DNA from: Agrostemma githago
Taxonomy: Eukaryota; Streptophyta; Magnoliopsida; Caryophyllales; Caryophyllaceae
NCBI GenBank assembly: GCA_958450325.1
Contig: OY288243.1
Location: 33,139,678 to 33,203,677, forward strand
Reading direction: 5' to 3'
DNA: 64,000 nucleotides
Position numbers and translations under genes: made by a program. The notes below the pieces were generated by a model. The model searched no databases and was not told the origin of the DNA. It worked only from the letters and a program-made list of their open reading frames with translations. Within the stretch, counting starts at the first letter, position 1, and the number at the start of each line of letters is the position of its first letter. This document shows, piece after piece, positions 1 to 9,706 of this stretch.

Positions 1-328
1 AAGGAATAAATCATCCAATTTGCAAATTAAAACCCAAGTAAAAGTTAAGCTTTGAGCTTCCTTTTGTTTCGTCTTTGTAGTTTACAAGACAAGGTCTAGA
101 GTGAGTCGCGTTACAAGCTCTAAACTCGCTATTTCAATCGAGTGTTTGATCTAGCAAAGCGCTTTGTTGAAGTATAGGTCTACTTCACCTAGCATACTAT
201 CCTTTGGTTACGGTTTATTCATCCTTAAATCATCTTTACCTTCTGTTTTGGTTACTTGCTTCACGTCCATTTCAGTATACTAATCATATCTCTCATTCTT
301 GTTTCAAAGTTCATATCAACTCACATCA
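1..328 (+). mobile_element. Right part of a CRM-like LTR, cut by the window edge
   Basis: This is the R-U5 half of a CRM-like LTR ending in the family terminus AACTCACATCA. It shares private variants (CAAAGCGCTTTG, TTAAATCATCTTTACC) with the long-LTR N element next door, so it is probably the right end of another copy or a solo LTR of that subtype. The next five bases, TAAGG at 329-333, should be its right target-site duplication; the left copy lies outside the window. It has no coding capacity. Confidence 0.8.
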
Positions 329-728
329 TAAGGTGTAAGCTTTGTTTTTGTCACCCTAACCAGCCGGTTTAAGGGTCTCTTGTAGGCTATATATAGCCAT
401 TGATGTGAGTTGCTATGAACTTTGAAACAAGAACGAGAGATATGATTAGTATACTGAAATGGACGTGAAACAAGTAACCAAAACAGAAGGTAAAGATGAT
501 TTAAGGATGAATAAACCGTAACCAAAGGATAGTATGCTAGGTGAAGTAGACCTATACTTCAACAAAGCGCTTTGCTAGATCAAACACTCGATTGAAATAG
601 CGAGTTTAGAGCTTGTAACGCGACTCACTCTAGACCTTGTCTTGTAAACTACAAAGACGAAACAAAAGGAAGCTCAAAGCTTAACTTTTACTTGGGTTTT
701 AATTTGCAAATTGGATGATCTATTCCTT
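1..728. repeat. Near-perfect inverted repeat, 328-bp arms and 72-bp spacer
   Basis: Arms 1-328 (plus) and 401-728 (minus) are two LTR ends of the same subtype in opposite orientation. Reading one arm against the reverse complement of the other shows only about four mismatches. The spacer is host LTR sequence (329-400). It arose from two independent insertions in opposite directions, not from one inverted element, because the right arm has its own GCCAT target duplication. Confidence 0.85.
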
Positions 729-1538
729 CAAAATGGCCGGCTATTTATAGCCTACAAGGCCCTTAAAACCGGCTGGTCAAGGGTGACAATAACAAAGTAC
801 AATGGTGACAAAAACAAAGCTTAAGCCTAATGTGAACTAGGAGCTAAGAACAAAGTTGGAGCTAATAACAAAGCTAATGTAAACATGGAGTTAAAACCAA
901 AGCTAGGGAGCATTAAGGTGTGGCTGGTGTGACCATGGAGCTAATAACAAAGCTTCATTTGGACGTGCACACCAAGTGAACACCACCAGCTTCAAACGTC
1001 CTCTTTAACCCCGGTGCTTTCCCATGCACAGCTGACTTGTTCGGACCATAACTTTGTCAATACTTGTTCAATGAGCCTTCATGAATAGTCATTGGAAAGA
1101 TAAGCTCGAAATCTATCTCCTCCATTTTGAATGACTACGAAAATCCAAGTATAACTCGAGATATGGACTGATCAAAACAATGCTGCAAAATGAACTCGCA
1201 TCCGAAATTCCCATGCTCGAATGGGTGTGAACTTAAGTTAATGCCTTCATATATCCTTGACTATTTGCTCCTTTATTCCGCTCAAACTCGAGCTAGCTCC
1301 ATAATTGAAGACGACTCTTTATTAGTGCTAATGTAGCTGGACTATAGTTAAGTAGGAGCCGGTATTACTTCGTTGAGCTCTTTAGTACTTCCTTACTAGG
1401 ATTAGTAGCTTCTTGATTCGGGTCAATTGTAGTAGGCATACTACTAATCTGGCAAGAGGTGTTAGTGTGGCTGAACTAAGACTATGAGGAGCTAAGGTGA
1501 CTTTAATGAACTCTTTGGTAGCTCCTTGATTCGGATCA
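401..1538 (-). repeat. 3' LTR of the N element (long subtype)
   Basis: Begins (minus strand) with TGATCCGAAT at 1538 and ends AACTCACATCA at 401. It is about 370 bp longer than the P1 LTR, partly because a segment resembling the T-family LTR is embedded at 1024-1202. The first 150-odd bases encode the C-terminal tail of the ORF. A TATA-like GGCTATTTATAGCC lies near 740-755. Confidence 0.88.
1024..1202 (-). repeat. T-family LTR segment embedded in the N-element LTR
   Basis: About 180 bp match the outer U3 part of the T-family LTR (compare 56940-57113), including CTTGTTCAATGA, GATAAGCTCGAAATCTATCT and CTGCAAAATGAACTCGC. The block is flanked by the 9-bp direct repeat TTCCCATGC (1019-1027 and 1208-1216). 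The G2 LTR has the same surroundings without the block. An identical copy is in the other N LTR (3819-3997), so it was present before the last transposition. Template switching between co-packaged RNAs is the likely origin. Confidence 0.8.
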
Positions 1539-3154
1539 TCTCCTCCCCCTTTAGAAGGAATTGTCCTCAATTCTGAACAGCCATCTTCATTAAGATAAAG
1601 AGCAAAATCTCCCACTTTGGACGTGGTATGAACTTCATAACTATCCGGCAACTTCATCTTGCAAGTATTGTTGTATACCTTGTATGGAACTTCTGTTTGT
1701 GGCTTCCACTTGGCCTTCCTTTTGCTTGAAAACCTCTCCTTTCTCAAGTGAACCAAAACCAAGTCATCCTCTTGGAAAAGTCTCGGTTTTCTGTTTTTGT
1801 TGGACCTTCTTTTGTAGGCTTCTTTGATCCTTTCCCGAATCTCTTCTCTAACGTACAAGTCAGGCCCTTTGCTAGCTTCATCTGTTGGGTAACAAACACC
1901 GAAATGAGTCATTTCGAAAAATGGTAAGTACTCCCTTGTTCTGAAAGGACTCCTTGAGAACGGCTTTGTTAAGCATTTACTCCCAATGTTCTGATTAATC
2001 CCTTGTATCTTTAGCGAAAAGAAGTGTTCTTTTATCACCTCTAAGGTCTTGGGCATGTCAAAAGTTTCAGCTGGTCTTTCTCCATGAGTTTCTCTAGTTA
2101 TACACTCTGAAATAGGATGCCTTGGGACACAATGATGGTTTCTTGTAAAAGGAAGATCTACCTGCAAAACAAACTCAACAAAAGTACCAAGAACACCAGC
2201 CTTGCACTCGGTGAGTACATCAGCATCCATGGAGTCCTTCAAGGTCTCAAATCCAAGCGTGCTTGCATCTAAAGTGGATGATCGAGTGTAGTGACAAGAT
2301 AGAGCATTAGCCACGACTTTGTTCTTAACATCTTCATACCTTAAGACTTCATGATCTTCCCTAGGTGTCAAACCAGCTGGTAATTCATTAGGAATGACCA
2401 AACCCAATTCCTTTGGCAACTCCTCGAATTGTTTCCTTCCAAACCCCTTATCAATCCTAAATGGTTCCTCTATAGTACCCATGTCAAAGACACGTTCCCC
2501 CTCTTTTAAAGCCTGTTCTACTTCACTCTCAATGGTAAGGTTAGGCTTATTGGTTTTGTTGGAGGTCATAGCTCTAACAGCTTGGGGAGTCATAGGTTTT
2601 AGAATGATTTTATTTCCCTTATCCCTTAACTCGTATTCGTTTTTTCTCCCATGGTGTACTACATCCCTATCAAACTGCCAAGGACGTCCCAAAAGTATAT
2701 GACAAGCATCCATAGGAATAACATCGCAAAGAACTTCATCGACATAAGACCCCATAGTTAAACCTACTCTTACTTGTTTTGTGACTTGTATTTTGTTTCC
2801 ATCATCTAACCAACGTAATGCATATGGTCTAGGGTGATTAGTAGTGGTTAGACCTAACTTAGTTACCATTTCAGTAGATGCAACATTCGTACAACTACCT
2901 CCATTAATGATCAAGCTACACCATTTGTTGTTAACTAGACACTTAGTGTGAAAAAGTTGATCTCTTTGCTCGGTGTTGTGTGGGATGGGGTTAGCATGAA
3001 GTGTACGTAGTACTAAAACATTACCATATGTTGGAAGCTCATAGTCTTTTCTTCCTTCCTTCTTTACTCCCAAGCAGACTTCAGGAACAGACGCGCCATT
3101 GCACTTAGAAAGACTAATGATGCTTGAGTCTTCAAAGCTCACAACTCCTGCCAT
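1382..3154 (-). CDS. Chimeric N-element polyprotein, protease remnant plus C-terminal tail
   Basis: A 590-codon open frame starts at the family start (MAGVVSFED); the frame is open upstream into the LTR but the conserved start fits the family. Residues 1-45 are the P1-type start with gag deleted. The protease region follows, but its catalytic Asp is Asn (LIINGGS instead of LIIDGGS). The LTR-proximal half is G-like (PNELPAGLTP, ANALSC), then comes an integrase zinc-binding remnant fused past the deleted core to the C-terminal end (SNKNRKPRLFQ). The last 50 or so residues are encoded by the 3' LTR. No RT, RNase H or integrase catalytic triad remains. It is probably not a functional enzyme, although the frame is intact. 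Confidence 0.75.
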   Translation of the reverse strand: MAGVVSFEDSSIISLSKCNGASVPEVCLGVKKEGRKDYELPTYGNVLVLRTLHANPIPHNTEQRDQLFHTKCLVNNKWCSLIINGGSCTNVASTEMVTKLGLTTTNHPRPYALRWLDDGNKIQVTKQVRVGLTMGSYVDEVLCDVIPMDACHILLGRPWQFDRDVVHHGRKNEYELRDKGNKIILKPMTPQAVRAMTSNKTNKPNLTIESEVEQALKEGERVFDMGTIEEPFRIDKGFGRKQFEELPKELGLVIPNELPAGLTPREDHEVLRYEDVKNKVVANALSCHYTRSSTLDASTLGFETLKDSMDADVLTECKAGVLGTFVEFVLQVDLPFTRNHHCVPRHPISECITRETHGERPAETFDMPKTLEVIKEHFFSLKIQGINQNIGSKCLTKPFSRSPFRTREYLPFFEMTHFGVCYPTDEASKGPDLYVREEIRERIKEAYKRRSNKNRKPRLFQEDDLVLVHLRKERFSSKRKAKWKPQTEVPYKVYNNTCKMKLPDSYEVHTTSKVGDFALYLNEDGCSELRTIPSKGGGDDPNQGATKEFIKVTLAPHSLSSATLTPLARLVVCLLQLTRIKKLLILVRKY

Positions 3155-3195
3155 GTTTACGTCTAAATGGATGACCAAAGCTCTGATACCACTAA

Positions 3196-4333
3196 TGATG
3201 TGAGTTGCTATGAACTTTGAAACAAGAACGAGAGATATGATTAGTATACTGAAATGGACGTGAAACAAGTAACCAAAACAGAAGGTAAAGATGATTTAAG
3301 GATGAATAAACCGTAACCAAAGGATAGTATGCTAGGTGAAGTAGACCTATACTTCAACAAAGCGCTTAGCTAGATCAAACACTCGATTGAAATAGCGAGT
3401 TTAGAGCTTGTAACGCGACTCACTCTAGACCTTGTCTTGTAAACTACAAAGACGAAACAAAAGGAAGCTCAAAGCTTAACTTTTACTTGGGTTTTAATTT
3501 GCAAATTGGATGATCTATTCCTTCAAAATGGCCGGCTATTTATAGCCTACAAGGCCCTTAAAACCGGCTGGTCAAGGGTGACAATAACAAAGTACAATGG
3601 TGACAAAAACAAAGCTTAAGCCTAATGTGAACTAGGAGCTAAGAACAAAGTTGGAGCTAATAACAAAGCTAATGTAAACATGGAGTTAAAACCAAAGCTA
3701 GGGAGCATTAAGGTGTGGCTGGTGTGACCATGGAGCTAATAACAAAGCTTCATTTGGACGTGCACACCAAGTGAACACCACCAGCTTCAAACGTCCTCTT
3801 TAACCCCGGTGCTTTCCCATGCACAGCTGACTTGTTCGGACCATAACTTTGTCAATACTTGTTCAATGAGCCTTCATGAATAGTCATTGGAAAGATAAGC
3901 TCGAAATCTATCTCCTCCATTTTGAATGACTACGAAAATCCAAGTATAACTCGAGATATGGACTGATCAAAACAATGCTGCAAAATGAACTCGCATCCGA
4001 AATTCCCATGCTCGAATGGGTGTGAACTTAAGTTAATGCCTTCATATATCCTTGACTATTTGCTCCTTTATTCCGCTCAAACTCGAGCTAGCTCCATAAT
4101 TGAAGACGACTCTTTATTAGTGCTAATGTAGCTGGACTATAGTTAAGTAGGAGCTGGTATTACTTCGTTGAGCTCTTTAGTACTTCCTTACTAGGATTAG
4201 TAGCTTCTTGATTCGGGTCAATTGTAGTAGGCATACTACTAATCTGGCAAGAGGTGTTAGTGTGGCTGAACTAAGACTATGAGGAGCTAAGGTGACTTTA
4301 ATGAACTCTTTGGTAGCTCCTTGATTCGGATCA
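3196..4333 (-). repeat. 5' LTR of the N element
   Basis: Same 1138-bp length as the partner LTR. Differences noted by eye are CTTTGCTAG versus CTTAGCTAG and GAGCCGG versus GAGCTGG. It carries the second copy of the T-like segment at 3819-3997. CTAA separates it from the primer site, as in the other family members. A 60-codon open frame at 4177-4359 is only the LTR-encoded tail read without its element. Confidence 0.88.
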
Positions 4334-4546
4334 GCCATCCATTTGAATGAATAAGGCATCCAATTTGCATATCAAAAACCTGAGTAAAGCTAAGCTTTCT
4401 TTTTCGTCCTTGTTGTTTACAAGACAAAGTCTAGAGTAAGTCGCGTTACAAGCTCTAAACTCGCTACTTCAATCGCGTGTTTGATTTAGCACCAGCTTTG
4501 TGGAGTATAGGTCTACTTCACCTAGCATACTATCCTTGGTTACGGT

Positions 4547-5315
4547 TGATGTGAGTTGATATGAACTTTGAAACAAGAATGTAAAGATGGATTAGTATTC
4601 TGAAATGGAACGTAAACAAGTAACCAAAACAGAATGAAAGGATAGTTTTGAGGAAGGATAAACCGTAACCAAGGATAGTATGCTAGGTGAAGTAGACCTA
4701 TACTTCAACAAAGCGGTTGCTAGATCAAACACTCGATTGAAATAGCGAGTTTAGAGCTTGTAACGCGACTTACTCTAGACTTTGTCTTGTAAACTACAAG
4801 GACGAAACAGAAAGCTTAGCTTTACTCAAGTTTTAATTTGCAAATTGGATCATCTTTATTCCTTCAAATGACCGGCTATATATAGCCTACAAGAGCCCTT
4901 AAACCGGTTGGTTTAGGGTGACAAAAACAAAGCTAAGACTATTGTGAACTAGGAGCTAATTACAAGGTTGGAGCTAATAACAAAGCTAGTGTAGACATGG
5001 AGTTAAAACCAAAGCTAGGGAGTTAAAACCAAAGCTTCACCAAGAGTAACCAGCCGTGTAGTCTTGTGTGAACATGGAGCCAACACCAAAGCTTGAGTGT
5101 ACACACCATGTGAACATGGAGCTAAATACGAAGTTATCAATCAGCCCGTAATCAACCTTGACTTCTTTACTCCTTTATTCAGCTCCCATGTGAGCTAACT
5201 TAATACTTGGAGAAGGCATACTACTAGGCTGGTAGGAGGTGCTAATATGGCTTGACTCGAGCTAATAGGAGCTAGTGTTACTTCATTGAACTCCTTAGCC
5301 TCTTCATTCGGATCA
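4547..5315 (-). repeat. 3' LTR of P1
   Basis: Ends are the family TGATCCGAAT (at 5315, minus strand) and AACTCACATCA (at 4547). The palindromic TATA region GGCTATATATAGCC lies near 4871-4886. The pol reading frame continues about 120 bases into it before its stop at 5195. Confidence 0.88.
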
Positions 5316-7999
5316 TCTCCTCCCCCTTGAAAAGGAATTGCCCTCAATTCTGAAATGCCATCATCATCAAGATAGGGAGAAAGGTCCCCTACATTGAACG
5401 TGGCATGGACTCCATAATCATCCGGTAATTCCACTTTGTAAGCATTGTCATTTACCTTTGATATGATCTTATAAGGTCCTTCAGCTCGTGGCATCAACTT
5501 ATTTTTTCTTTTGCTTGGAAACCTCTCCTTTCTCAAGTGAACCCAAACTAAGTCACCCTCTTGAAAAAGTCTTGGCTTCCTGTTCTTGTTGGACTTCCTT
5601 TTGTATGCTTCATTAACCTCCTTGATTCTTTCTTGGATTTGCTCGTGGAGTTTGATCATAGCCTTTAGTTTGGACTCCGCGTCCTTGTGAACTAACTCAT
5701 CTTTTGGTAGAGGAATCAGGTCCAAAGGCATGTAAGGATTGATCCCATATACAGCCTCAAAAGGGGAATGAGAGGTAGCATAAGTAGGAGAGCGATTGTA
5801 GGCAAATTCAGCATGGGCAAGTTTGATATCCCAATCCTTTTGAGTATTACTCACAAGACCTCTTAATAGCGTCCCCAAGGTGCGATTGGTAACCTCGGTT
5901 TGTCCATCTGTTTGTGGATGATGAGAAGTGCTAAATAAGAGCTTGGTTCCCACCTTCCTCCATAATGTGTTCCAAAAGTAACTAAGGAACTTTGAATCAC
6001 GATCAGAGACAATGGACTTGGGTATTCCATGGAGACGCACCACCTCCTTGAAGTATAAGTCTGCAACATTGCTAGCATCATCCGTCTTGTGGCAAGCAAT
6101 GAAGTGAGCCATCTTTGAAAACCTATCTACCACCACCATGATAGCATCTTTTCCTCTAGCGGTTCTTGGTAGGGCTACAATGAAATCCATGGATACATCT
6201 TCCCATGGTCTGTTAGGAGTGGGCAAGGGCGTGTAAACTCTGGGTTTGAAAGAACTTTTGGCAAATTGGCAAGTCACACACTTGCTCACTACATGCTGGA
6301 CACTTCCTTGCATTTTTGGCCAAAAGAAGTGTTCCTTTAAGACCTCCAAAGTTCTTGTAATGCCAAAATGACCCGCTAATCCTCCTCCATGAGCTTCTCT
6401 AACCAGCAGCTCTCTAATGGGATGCTTGGGCACACACAGGCGGTTTCCTTTGAAAAGAAATCCTTCCTGCAAAACAAATTCATCAAAGGCTCCCTCCTTG
6501 CATTTGGTGAAGGTTTCACCAAAGTCAGCATCATTGTTGTAGTAGTCTTTTAGAGTCTCAAATCCGAGCAACCTCACATCCAAAGTAGATAGTAAAGTGT
6601 AGCGGCGGGATAGTGCATCAGCTACTACGTTACTCTTTCCATCTTTGTACTTTGAAGAGAAATGAAAGGATTGCAAGAATTCTACCCACTTGGCATGCCT
6701 TGGACTTAACTTTTGTTGGCCATTGATGTATTTTAGGGACTCATGATCTGAATGGAGAATAAAATGGTTAGTACGAAGGTAATGACTCCAATGATCAAGA
6801 GCTCTTACTATGGCATAGAACTCCTTGTCGTAGGTGCAATAGTTCAGCCTTGCTCCATTGAGTTTTTCTGAGAAATAGGCAATGGGGCGCTTATTTTGTA
6901 CAAGAACAGCACCAATGCCAACTCCACTAGCGTCACATTCCACCTCAAATGGTTGAGAGAAATCAGGAAGGGCTAAGATAGGAGCGGAGCATAGCTTCTC
7001 CTTAATGGCTTCAAAGGCTTCTTGGGCAGCCTTGGTCCAAACAAATGCGCCTTTTTTCAAGCACTCGGTGATGGGGCTTGTGATAGTGCTGAAATCCTTG
7101 ATGAATCTCCTGTAAAAAGAAGCCAAACCATGAAATGACCTTACTTCTGTAATGGTGGAAGGGATTGGCCAAGTACATATGGATTCCACTTTGGTTTGAT
7201 CAACTGACACTCCTCCTTTGGACACTACGTAGCCAAGGAATACTACGCTTTCCACAAAGAAGGCACACTTCTCCTTCTTCCCAAAATGTTGTTGCTTGCG
7301 AAGTGTTGTGAATAGTAGTCTCAAATGCTCCATATGTTCTTCCAATGACCTGCTATACACAAGGATATCATCCAAGTAAACCACAATAAAGTGACCTAAG
7401 TAGGCCTTAAGTACCTCGTTCATTAACCTCATGAACGTGCTTGGAGCGTTGGTAAGACCAAATGATATGACCGTCCACTCATAGAGTCCATGTTTGGTTT
7501 TGAAAGCGGTCTTCCATTCATCCCCTTCCCTCATTCTGATTTGATGGTACCCACTTCTTAGATCAATTTTGGAAAAGACCACCGCCCCATGAAGCTCATC
7601 TAACATATCATCCAACCTTGGAATAGGAAACCTATACTTGATGGTGATGTTGTTAACGGCTCTACTATCTACACACATTCTCCATGTCCCATCCTTCTTA
7701 GGTACTAAAAGGACTGGAACAGCACAAGGACTAAGGCTCTCCCGCACATACCCTCTACTCATTAACTCATCTATTTGTCTTTGTAATTCCTTAGTTTCCT
7801 CCGGGTTACACCTATATGCAGCCTTATTGGGTAAGGTTGATCCTGGAATGAGGTCGATTTGGTGTTCTATACCTCTAATAGGTGGTAAACCAACGGGTAA
7901 TTCCTCAGGGAAGACATCCTTAAACTCGTGTAACAACTCCTCTAATGGTTTTCCTCCAAGTCCATTCTCAACTTCTACGGGTCTTTCTTTAGCCATCAT
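5195..7999 (-). CDS. P1 RT-RNase H-integrase polyprotein
   Basis: A 934-codon uninterrupted frame. In order: RT with KIDLRSGYHQI, FGLTNAPSTF and the active-site YLDD; RNase H with ECDASGVGIGAVL and DHESLKY; integrase with an H-H-C-C zinc domain (CVTC), the D-D-E core (SMDFIVALP, VSDRDSKF, TDGQTEVTNRT); then a GPY/F-type module (EGPYKI) and the C-terminal LRAIPFQGGGDD. This order and tail fit CRM-clade chromoviruses. The start MMAKERP overlaps the stop of the protease ORF (TCATGATG), because a G-run upstream has six Gs and shifts frame. In a full-length relative this would be one polyprotein. The last 38 or so residues are LTR-encoded. All catalytic residues I can see are present, so it may still supply enzyme in trans. 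Confidence 0.88.
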   Translation of the reverse strand: MMAKERPVEVENGLGGKPLEELLHEFKDVFPEELPVGLPPIRGIEHQIDLIPGSTLPNKAAYRCNPEETKELQRQIDELMSRGYVRESLSPCAVPVLLVPKKDGTWRMCVDSRAVNNITIKYRFPIPRLDDMLDELHGAVVFSKIDLRSGYHQIRMREGDEWKTAFKTKHGLYEWTVISFGLTNAPSTFMRLMNEVLKAYLGHFIVVYLDDILVYSRSLEEHMEHLRLLFTTLRKQQHFGKKEKCAFFVESVVFLGYVVSKGGVSVDQTKVESICTWPIPSTITEVRSFHGLASFYRRFIKDFSTITSPITECLKKGAFVWTKAAQEAFEAIKEKLCSAPILALPDFSQPFEVECDASGVGIGAVLVQNKRPIAYFSEKLNGARLNYCTYDKEFYAIVRALDHWSHYLRTNHFILHSDHESLKYINGQQKLSPRHAKWVEFLQSFHFSSKYKDGKSNVVADALSRRYTLLSTLDVRLLGFETLKDYYNNDADFGETFTKCKEGAFDEFVLQEGFLFKGNRLCVPKHPIRELLVREAHGGGLAGHFGITRTLEVLKEHFFWPKMQGSVQHVVSKCVTCQFAKSSFKPRVYTPLPTPNRPWEDVSMDFIVALPRTARGKDAIMVVVDRFSKMAHFIACHKTDDASNVADLYFKEVVRLHGIPKSIVSDRDSKFLSYFWNTLWRKVGTKLLFSTSHHPQTDGQTEVTNRTLGTLLRGLVSNTQKDWDIKLAHAEFAYNRSPTYATSHSPFEAVYGINPYMPLDLIPLPKDELVHKDAESKLKAMIKLHEQIQERIKEVNEAYKRKSNKNRKPRLFQEGDLVWVHLRKERFPSKRKNKLMPRAEGPYKIISKVNDNAYKVELPDDYGVHATFNVGDLSPYLDDDGISELRAIPFQGGGDDPNEEAKEFNEVTLAPISSSQAILAPPTSLVVCLLQVLS

Positions 8000-8679
8000 G
8001 ACAAATACACGTTCCCCCCTTGTAAAGCCTGTTCTACTTCACTCTCACTTGCAAAGATGGTGAGGTTAGGTTTCTTAGCTTTGCTGGAGGTCATAGCTCT
8101 AACAGCTTGGGGAGTCATAGGTTTTAGAATGATTTTCTTTCCCTTATCTCTCAATTCGTATTCATTCTTTCTACCATGGTGTACCACATCCCTATCAAAC
8201 TGCCAAGGACGCCCCAAAAGTATATGACAAGCATCCATAGGGATAACATCACAAAGAACCTCATCGACATAAGACCCCATAGTTAAGCCTACTCTTACTT
8301 GTTTTGTGACCTTGATTTTGTTTTCATTATCTAACCAATGTAATGCATATGGTTTAGGGTGATTAGTAGTGGTTAGACCTAACTTAGCTACCATTTCAGT
8401 AGAGGCCACATTCGTACAACTACCTCCATCAATAATCAAACTACACCATTTGGTATTAACTAGACATTTTGTGTGAAAAAGTTGGTCTCTTTGTTCGGTG
8501 TTGTGTGGGATGGGGTTAGCATGAAGTGTACGTAGTACTAACACATTACCATACGTTGGAAGCTCATAATCTTTTCTTCCTTCCTTCTTTACTCCCAAGC
8601 GGACTTCAGGAACAGACGCGCCATTGCACTTAGAAAGACTAATGATGCTTGAGTCTTCAAAGCTCACAACTCCTGCCAT
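7996..8679 (-). CDS. P1 protease ORF with gag deleted
   Basis: From the family start MAGVVSFED at 8679 the frame runs 227 codons: a short leftover of the gag start, then directly the segment before protease (YELPTYGNVLVLRTLHANP) and the aspartic protease motif LIIDGGSCTNVAS. In G elements about 300 residues of capsid and the CCHC knuckle lie between these parts. The frame ends at a stop created by a G6 run near 8015-8020 (G7 in copies that read through). The copy shares its extra-short N terminus with the N element. Confidence 0.8.
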   Translation of the reverse strand: MAGVVSFEDSSIISLSKCNGASVPEVRLGVKKEGRKDYELPTYGNVLVLRTLHANPIPHNTEQRDQLFHTKCLVNTKWCSLIIDGGSCTNVASTEMVAKLGLTTTNHPKPYALHWLDNENKIKVTKQVRVGLTMGSYVDEVLCDVIPMDACHILLGRPWQFDRDVVHHGRKNEYELRDKGKKIILKPMTPQAVRAMTSSKAKKPNLTIFASESEVEQALQGGNVYLS

Positions 8680-8720
8680 GTTTACGTCTAAATGGATGAC
8701 CAAAGCTCTGATACCACTAA

Positions 8721-9489
8721 TGATGTGAGTTGATATGAACTTTGAAACAAGAATGTAAAGATGGATTAGTATTCTGAAATGGAACGTAAACAAGTAACCA
8801 AAACAGAATGAAAGGATAGTTTTGAGGAAGGATAAACCGTAACCAAGGATAGTATGCTAGGTGAAGTAGACCTATACTTCAACAAAGCGGTTGCTAGATC
8901 AAACACTCGATTGAAATAGCGAGTTTAGAGCTTGTAACCCGACTTACTCTAGACTTTGTCTTGTAAACTACAAGGACGAAACAGAAAGCTTAGCTTTACT
9001 CAAGTTTTAATTTGCAAATTGGATCATCTTTATTCCTTCAAATGACCGGCTATATATAGCCTACAAGAGCCCTTAAACCGGTTGGTTTAGGGTGACAAAA
9101 ACAAGGCTAAAACTATGTGAATATGGAGCTAATTACAAAGTAGGGAGCTAATAACAAAGCTAATGTAAACAAGGAGCTACAACCAAAGCTAGGGAGTTAA
9201 AACCAAAGCTTCACCAAGAGTAACCAGCCGTGGAACCTTGTGTGAACATGGAGCCAACAACAAAGCTTGAGTGTACACACCATGTGAACATGGAGCTAAA
9301 TACGAAGTTATCAATCAGCCCATAATCAACCTTGACTTCTTTACTCCTTTATTCAGCTCCCATGTGAGCTAACTTAATACTTGGAGAAGGCATACTACTA
9401 GGCTGGTAGGAGGTGCTAATATGGCTTGACTCGAGCTAATAGGAGCTAGTGTTACTTCATTGAACTCCTTAGCCTCTTCATTCGGATCA
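8721..9489 (-). repeat. 5' LTR of P1
   Basis: 769 bp, family termini intact, followed by ACGGT. Differences from the 3' LTR cluster around the U3 repeats (compare 9108-9190 with 4925-5030). Confidence 0.88.
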
Positions 9490-9610
9490 ACGGTTTATTC
9501 ATCCTTAAAACTATCCTTTTCAATCTGTTTTGGTTACTTGTTTACGTTCCATTTCAGAATACTAATCCTACTTCACATTCTTGTTTCAAAGTTCATATCA
9601 ACTCACATCA

Positions 9611-9706
9611 AGTACTTTGGGATAACTCCATGTTTAGCATCATTTGGTAATACCGAACTCAACTACGAGCGCCCTTTCATAAGCAAGCGTCGGCAATATG
9701 CACGGG
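9611..9706. other. Short flank between LTR end and hAT element
   Basis: Non-LTR sequence that continues after the hAT element at 10695; without the hAT the two sides join at TGCACGGG. No gene recognised. Confidence 0.5.

Larger units (their letters stand above)
401..4333 (-). mobile_element. N element: CRM-like retrotransposon without gag, RT or integrase core
   Basis: Complete 3933-bp element: 1138-bp LTRs at 401-1538 and 3196-4333, primer site complementary to initiator tRNA-Met at 3180-3191 (reads TGGTATCAGAGC on the minus strand), and target duplication GCCAT at 396-400 and 4334-4338. I saw only about two differences between the LTRs, which implies recent insertion. The internal region carries one long ORF, P-like at its 5' part and G-like at its 3' part. 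It must have been mobilised by proteins from other copies. Confidence 0.88.
4547..9489 (-). mobile_element. P1: CRM-like retrotransposon with pol but no gag
   Basis: Complete 4943-bp element: LTRs of 769 bp at 4547-5315 and 8721-9489, tRNA-Met primer site at 8705-8716, polypurine tract just inside 5316, target duplication ACGGT at 4542-4546 and 9490-9494. The internal region holds a short protease ORF and a 934-codon RT-RNase H-integrase ORF. The gag capsid and zinc knuckle are missing. The LTRs differ more in the U3 repeat region than those of N or G1, so this copy is somewhat older. Confidence 0.9.
329..9610 (+). mobile_element. Host CRM-like LTR split into three pieces by nested insertions
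   Basis: Collinear pieces of one plus-strand LTR lie at 329-400 (TATA region), 4339-4546 (R-U5) and 9495-9610 (3' end, AACTCACATCA). The gaps are filled by N (401-4333, GCCAT repeated at 396-400 and 4334-4338) and P1 (4547-9489, ACGGT repeated at 4542-4546 and 9490-9494). The U3 half is missing and probably lies left of the element that ends at 328. Following base AGTAC would be the target duplication if the left end is intact outside the window. Confidence 0.8.

Noticed and set aside
4177..4359. Short ORF resembling a protein tail
   Set aside because: It is the LTR-encoded end of the polyprotein lying in a 5' LTR, without its element upstream.
7638..8063. Plus-strand ORF of 141 codons over P1 (similar ones at 31445-31870 and 49348-49938)
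   Set aside because: Mirror frames of the conserved protease-RT coding strand; no domain of their own.
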